Origin: Spirosoma endbachense
Lineage (GTDB): Bacteria; Bacteroidota; Bacteroidia; Cytophagales; Spirosomataceae
DNA length: 64,000 nucleotides
Assembly: GCF_010233585.1 (NCBI RefSeq)
Contig: NZ_CP045997.1
Span: 2,456,692 to 2,520,691 of the forward strand
Reading direction: 5' to 3'
This document shows positions 61,001-64,000 of the stretch, one piece after another. The translations under genes and the position numbers were made by a program. The notes beneath the pieces are model-generated. The model made no database searches. It was not told where the DNA came from and saw nothing but the letters and a program-made list of their open reading frames with translations. How positions within the stretch are numbered: the stretch's first letter is position 1; each line of letters starts with the position of its first letter.

Positions 61001-61653
61001 AGAAAGTGAAAGGGCGCGAAGCCCTACGGCGATTCATGAGCATCATGCGCCAGCCTGACCCATGGCCCCCGATGCGTACGGGACTTCCGCTGCTGCGTGC
61101 CATGGACCCCTGGGCCAACTACCGTAAAGGACCATATGCGATGTACGCCCTCAGTGAATATGTGGGCGAGGGCCGCGTGAATGGTGCGCTGCGTACGCTG
61201 GTGAAGAAGAAGGTTTCATCTCTCGCCACGACGATCGACATGTACCGGGAGCTCCAGGCCGTCACGCCGGACTCGCTCAAACCTTTACTACACGACCTGT
61301 TTGAAGTGAACACGATCTGGACGTTCGACACCAGGCAAGCAACGGCTAAACAAACGGCGGCAGGCACCTGGCAGGTAACTTTCGAGGTGGAATCGCAAAA
61401 AGTCGTTGCCGATAGCGCTGGTGTTGAAACCAAAATGCCGGTGAATCAGTGGGTAGAAGTCGGGATCTTCGCTGCCGCTGAGCCCGGCGAAATTCTGGGT
61501 AAGCAGTTGTATGTGCAGAAACACTTCATCCGCTCCGGCAGGCAAACGATCAAAGTGACACTGCCACAAAAGCCAGCACGGGGCGGAATTGACCCGTACA
61601 ACCTGCTCGACTGGGAGGAAGGCGACAATATTGAAGAGGTGAAGATTAACTAA
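58057..61653 (+). CDS. ABC-2 permease fused to M1 aminopeptidase domain
   Basis: A 1198-residue protein. The first 600 residues form two sets of about six membrane helices of ABC-2 permease type, starting FRFEFAYQIRRPWPWLSLVL. The last helix is at about 588-608 (AGLAIISAGLIFLLGGFIFY). From about 630 an M1 peptidase begins (THL-type beta domain), with the zinc site HEMGHQWWG at residues 946-954 and the third ligand in ISESLAWYSAM after a 19-residue spacer, one more than in classical M1 enzymes. The GAMEN motif is replaced by GMGVDGSG. The catalytic part would face the periplasm. The gene is GC-rich relative to the rest of the window. It is the partner of the ATPase upstream. Confidence 0.9.
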   Translation: MKFWEIFRFEFAYQIRRPWPWLSLVLMVIFAFFSTRVAILPITLPQDFILNSPFIITAVSVFSCQIWLLLAPAVTGEAAARDVQTRMHPLTFTSPVSKADYLGGRFLAAFVLHALILLGVQVGSLLAVYGPGANPEIIGPFRPAAYLTGYGLIALTNALIATTFQFSAALFTGRPMASYFGSLILFFLSYPVTLTLYMAGLHERALLADPIGIMAIMNEMMSKWTIVEKNVRLFTLEGMMLWNRLIWLGISLGTLTFIYLRFRLAHRSTTDWWNVFTRRFATKVSSPADTVSAQMTMLVPSARQSFGLRSQLRQTIAVAQSSFRMIVTSPGGLFLLIVFPLLLTFVVLIEMEHWGVSLLPRTPHLLTKHLTGVLTSPTNYWVMVPLFIIYFAGELVWRERDAGLSENVDATPVPEWVLFLGKFIGLGLILATLMAIIIVVGLTVQVIKGYYHFEIVRYVQILLGLKLTDYLLFAVLAITVQAVVNQKYLAQMVGLVAYLLMVFSSFLGIEHHLLVYASGPEWSFTDMRDFGSSIGPWLWFRLYWAAWALLLAVTARLLWVRGKESGFGTRLQLARLRFTWATAGLAIISAGLIFLLGGFIFYNTNVLNEYITDNELVQRRADYERQYGKYEGIPQPTRVSTNLHIDIQPDQKIATILGSYRLVNRAIVPISSVHLEPAFYVHTRVTFDRPAKVVVADDKLGHSIYALDKPLQPGDSLTLSFTVQFEPRGFRNNGLRSNGAGQGILKNGTYFTGDALPVIGYQPMRELWSADDRRKYSLPRQVTLPTPGDIDPSVSAGAAATFEAIIGTDADQVAVAPGELRRRWSKAGRQYFQYVSDVPINGRDVFFSANYTVHRERWKHVDIQVYVHPGHTEHLERLLRSVRASLDYYSAQFGPYPNHFLQIIEQPGNFMGMGVDGSGVVTGGEGFFQLDPQGDGFDAIFEIVAHEMGHQWWGMQLKPAMAEGGGVISESLAWYSAMQLVKKVKGREALRRFMSIMRQPDPWPPMRTGLPLLRAMDPWANYRKGPYAMYALSEYVGEGRVNGALRTLVKKKVSSLATTIDMYRELQAVTPDSLKPLLHDLFEVNTIWTFDTRQATAKQTAAGTWQVTFEVESQKVVADSAGVETKMPVNQWVEVGIFAAAEPGEILGKQLYVQKHFIRSGRQTIKVTLPQKPARGGIDPYNLLDWEEGDNIEEVKIN

Positions 61654-61738
61654 GGAAGGCAACGGTTAAAGGATTCGATAGCGGGCTGCATTCACCTGGT
61701 TGCCAGTACCCGTTGTGGCTCGTATACCGCTGGGCTTT

Positions 61739-61885
61739 ATAGTTCGACTCATAACTTTTGGAGATTCGCTCAGATGGGTGCCACAGTTACTAATACTACT
61801 CCTGATAACCACAGTCCGTCGTACGGTGGCACCCATCTGAGCGAAACTCCTAAGCTAAATAAGGCATGTCCTAAAATCGAACTAT
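61739..61885. repeat. Nested palindromic (MITE-like) element
   Basis: Outer 9-base arms ATAGTTCGA / TCGAACTAT (61739-61747, 61877-61885) enclose inner perfect 20-base arms (61765-61784, 61826-61845, reading TTCGCTCAGATGGGTGCCAC on the left), with a 41-base centre. It lies 86 bases after the permease-peptidase stop in a 412-base gap otherwise without recognised genes before 61953. No T-run follows, so it is not a typical terminator. Confidence 0.5.
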
Positions 61886-61952
61886 TGACTGGTTATCAAC
61901 AATAATGGTCTAGAAGCATGCCCAGACTATTTTTTTGCTACTTTGAGTCCAG

Positions 61953-62069
61953 ATGCAACCAAGTCATTGGCCGCTGTTCCGTAAATTTGGAAGCCCATTC
62001 GTGATCGATTGGGTAGACGAGCGTAACCCAGGTACAATCCTCTTTGTAGTCTTAATCATAAACCAGTGA
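61953..62069 (+). CDS. Possible 38-residue leader peptide
   Basis: A short frame reads MQPSHWPLFRKFGSPFVID then WVDERNPGTILFVVLIINQ, with a hydrophobic end. Its stop overlaps the GTG start of the gene at 62066 by 4 bases (GTGA), as coupled genes do, and a TACTTTG element lies 9 bases before its ATG. No known family was recognised. It may be a small coupled peptide, or the apparent 5' end of the next gene shifted by one frame. Evidence is limited to position and composition. Confidence 0.3.
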   Translation: MQPSHWPLFRKFGSPFVIDWVDERNPGTILFVVLIINQ

Positions 62070-63424
62070 CCCCAACACCAGCCCCAAAGGAGACTCTGCT
62101 TCCCCAGCAGGAAGAAAAACTACGTGACTTAACAACCCAAAGCTGGAATCTCGAACTGGTTATTTCGGGAGCTGCTTTATTTGCCGTCCTGCAACTGCCC
62201 GACTTACTCGATGAGGCTTTCGATTACTTTCGCTATAATTTAATGAGCCAAACAGCCGGTATGCAAGGGCTCTTTCCTTTGATGGCCTATAGCATGATCA
62301 AGGCAACGTGCTATGTCTTATTCGTGGCTTTTCTGACTAATTTCGTCATGCGTGCGTTTTGGGTTGGTCTGGTTGGCTTACTGGCAGTTTATCCCACGGG
62401 CATTCATTACGACCGAATCCCCTTTACGACCAAATATGCCCAGGATAAGATGGCGGCTAAACTGGGGCCTCTGAATAGCTATATTCTGCGGCTGGACCGA
62501 CGATGTAATATTGTGTTCGCAGTCGCTTTTCTATTCGTTTTCGGCTTAATCGTCATTGCTCTTTCCTACTTGTTGACCGTACTGGTTTACTCCCTGGTAC
62601 GACCAGTTATTCCAGACCCGTATTGGAAAAACATTAAACTAACCGCTTATGCGCTTTTTGCCTGCTATCTGCTGGCCAGTATTGTTCTGAGTTTACCTAA
62701 GGTCAGAGCCCACCCGGTCGGGGGTAATCTGAACTATCGATTCGGAACCCTGACCAAACTACTTTTTTGGGGGCTCTACACACCCTTTGTCTTTATTCTC
62801 AACACCTTCTACAGTCACCTTCCGTATCAGTCAATTCTCCGAACAATAGGACTCATGATGGGCGCTTTCTTTGTGTTAATTGCGTTCGAGTTTTTGGCTG
62901 ACTTTTCCCGGATAGACCGACGAACCATGAGCTTAAACCAACGGCATCTGTACACGGCTCGAGTCGATAGTCAGTATATTAACTCAAGTGCTTATGATAA
63001 TCAACGAGCTGATGGCCAGTACATTGAGGTGGCTTCCATTCAGGCGGATGTGATCCGGGACCCCTATATTCGGTTATATATAGCTTATCCCAAAGCCCTA
63101 GATACGCTCCTGATCAGGCTGGCCCCGGAACCTGTCTGGAGCGATACCCTGCCCAGAGCCGAAAAGCGCCGTCAATTTGCGGAGTGGAGCCATCAGCAGA
63201 TTAACCAGTTGATGCGCATTGTTATCAATGATTCGTTGTACCGTAGTCCGGACCTGCTGTTCACCCAACGGGACCACCCTCAGCAACGCGGCTGGCAAAC
63301 GGTTTTGCTGCCGACTAATCTTAAAATGGGCAAGAACACAATACAGATTCGTATCCAGGCCGACTCCTCTGCCAAGGGAGAGGAGATCATGACCATCCCC
63401 TTCTGGTACATACCCGAGAAATAA
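62066..63424 (+). CDS. Integral membrane protein of unknown function
   Basis: A 452-residue protein starting with GTG (MTPTPAPKETLLPQQEEKLR). About seven membrane helices are read between residues 30 and 300, including LELVISGAALFAVLQLPDLL, YVLFVAFLTNFVMRAFWVGL and VAFLFVFGLIVIALSYLLTV. A hydrophilic C-terminal domain of about 155 residues follows (YINSSAYDNQRADGQYIEVA onward) with an Ig-like feel, ending IMTIPFWYIPEK. No named family was recognised. It is convergent with the unknown gene at 63531. Confidence 0.72.
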   Translation: MTPTPAPKETLLPQQEEKLRDLTTQSWNLELVISGAALFAVLQLPDLLDEAFDYFRYNLMSQTAGMQGLFPLMAYSMIKATCYVLFVAFLTNFVMRAFWVGLVGLLAVYPTGIHYDRIPFTTKYAQDKMAAKLGPLNSYILRLDRRCNIVFAVAFLFVFGLIVIALSYLLTVLVYSLVRPVIPDPYWKNIKLTAYALFACYLLASIVLSLPKVRAHPVGGNLNYRFGTLTKLLFWGLYTPFVFILNTFYSHLPYQSILRTIGLMMGAFFVLIAFEFLADFSRIDRRTMSLNQRHLYTARVDSQYINSSAYDNQRADGQYIEVASIQADVIRDPYIRLYIAYPKALDTLLIRLAPEPVWSDTLPRAEKRRQFAEWSHQQINQLMRIVINDSLYRSPDLLFTQRDHPQQRGWQTVLLPTNLKMGKNTIQIRIQADSSAKGEEIMTIPFWYIPEK

Positions 63425-63502
63425 AAGCGGAAGACATTCGCGAATCATTACAGGCGACGTTGCCATCCTGGCTTCGGGGTATCTTTTCTCCATTCACTTT
63501 TG

Positions 63503-63529
63503 TCAGTTCACCTTATTAGGTGAGGCTGA
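63503..63529. terminator. Hairpin between convergent genes
   Basis: A stem CACCT / AGGTG with a TATT loop is extended by outer TCAG / CTGA pairs. It lies between the stops of the convergent genes at 63424 and 63531. No clear T-run flanks it, so its role as a terminator is tentative. Confidence 0.35.
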
Positions 63530-63530
63530 A

Positions 63531-64000
63531 TTATCGTTTGAAGTAATGAGTCGATCCAACCTCTGCTGTTCTGGCATTATAGGTCTCTTCAATGTCAATC
63601 AGTGTTTCGGTTATCTCATTGGAATTTAATACAATGGATGCATCTTCGTAATAAATCGTTCCTTTATCACTCCTATGTTTACTAATACCCAAAATGGTTA
63701 CCGGAGATGAACAAGTGTTTCGATGACCTTTATAGGATACAGGCGTGTATGTCACTTGGTCTTCGGTTCGGGATTCGCCTGCATACACCCGTTTAAAACT
63801 ACCATCATCGGTCGGAATATCTCTATATACCGGAAACGATTTACCTGGATCTACTGATCTCACTTGGTTAACGCCCTGATCTACTTTTAAACAACCCGAT
63901 TTGCCTGCATGAACAAAACTAGCCTGTTCTTTAATCACCTTACTAAGTGAATTCTTGATTTTCAATTCAAATTGTCTCGCCTTTTCTTCTTTTTCTTTCT
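63531..64000 (-). CDS. Unknown protein, 5' end beyond the window
   Basis: The frame is open to the window edge, so the apparent TTG start at 63965 is not real and the protein continues upstream. About 156 residues are visible. The part nearest the edge is highly charged and helical (KEKEEKARQFELKIKNSLSK), and the remainder is rich in Thr, Ser and Asp with a probable beta-rich fold (SRTEDQVTYTPVSYKGHRNT, YYEDASIVLNSNEITETLID). Two cysteines (CLKV, CSSP) are present. I do not recognise the family. Confidence 0.55.
   Translation of the reverse strand, partial: KEKEEKARQFELKIKNSLSKVIKEQASFVHAGKSGCLKVDQGVNQVRSVDPGKSFPVYRDIPTDDGSFKRVYAGESRTEDQVTYTPVSYKGHRNTCSSPVTILGISKHRSDKGTIYYEDASIVLNSNEITETLIDIEETYNARTAEVGSTHYFKR

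Noticed and set aside
1..64000. CRISPR arrays, tRNA and rRNA genes
   Set aside because: No regularly spaced direct repeats, cloverleaf-like segments ending in CCA, or rRNA-like stretches were noticed on reading; small RNAs could still be missed without a covariance search.

Overview
The window reads as chromosome of a Bacteroidota bacterium, most likely a cytophagal Spirosoma-like organism (inference). Reasons: the rpmH promoter fits the Bacteroidota TTG / TAnnTTTG pattern, ribosome-binding sites are not obvious, and there is an M61 peptidase, a Bacteroidota-type sugar transferase with a methyltransferase-like N-terminus, and many conserved-hypothetical envelope proteins. No tRNA, rRNA or CRISPR array was seen.

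Layout. (1) 1-13777, housekeeping and envelope genes: a trehalase cut by the window edge, a beta-barrel protein, a lipoprotein, an acyltransferase, an amidase and an M61 peptidase on the minus strand, then rpmH-rnpA, a membrane protein, a CtpA-like protease, tsaB, coaX and a secreted hypothetical protein. Two gene fossils lie between genes: a four-helix-bundle protein fragment (4122-4262) and a transposase N-terminus (13859-14014). (2) 14110-49000, one unidirectional minus-strand polysaccharide locus of 34 genes, tightly packed with many ATGA overlaps, probably read mainly from the 1 kb gap at 49001-49998. It runs wza, wzc, UDP-HexNAc dehydrogenase, priming sugar transferase, wbpE, wbpD, wbpB, wzm, wzt, about 14 glycosyltransferases, six methyltransferases, wecD/wecE, wecB, and at the distal end hisH-, hisF- and wbpG-like genes. 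(3) 49999-51726, a YceI protein and a dienelactone hydrolase. (4) 52169-61653, a membrane-protein and wHTH-regulator cluster with three matching palindromic operators, a serine hydrolase, and an ABC transporter whose permease is fused to an M1 peptidase. (5) 61654-64000, a MITE-like palindrome, a membrane protein and an edge-truncated unknown.

How the genes work together. In the polysaccharide locus, the dehydrogenase, WbpB, WbpE and WbpD homologues should build UDP-GlcNAc(3NAc)A. The WbpG/HisH/HisF trio should convert the 3-acetamido group to an acetamidino group, as in Pseudomonas aeruginosa O5. WecE/WecD supply dTDP-Fuc4NAc and WecB supplies UDP-ManNAc. The glycan is primed on lipid by the sugar transferase, extended by the glycosyltransferases, decorated by methyltransferases and exported by Wzm/Wzt with Wza/Wzc. 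The methyltransferase and glycosyltransferase genes next to wzt, and the C-terminal half of wzt itself, are markedly AT-rich and look like an exchanged cassette. The second coherent unit is the operator-linked cluster at 52-55 kb, in which an HTH_34-type regulator probably controls its own operon, a small membrane protein and a secreted serine hydrolase.
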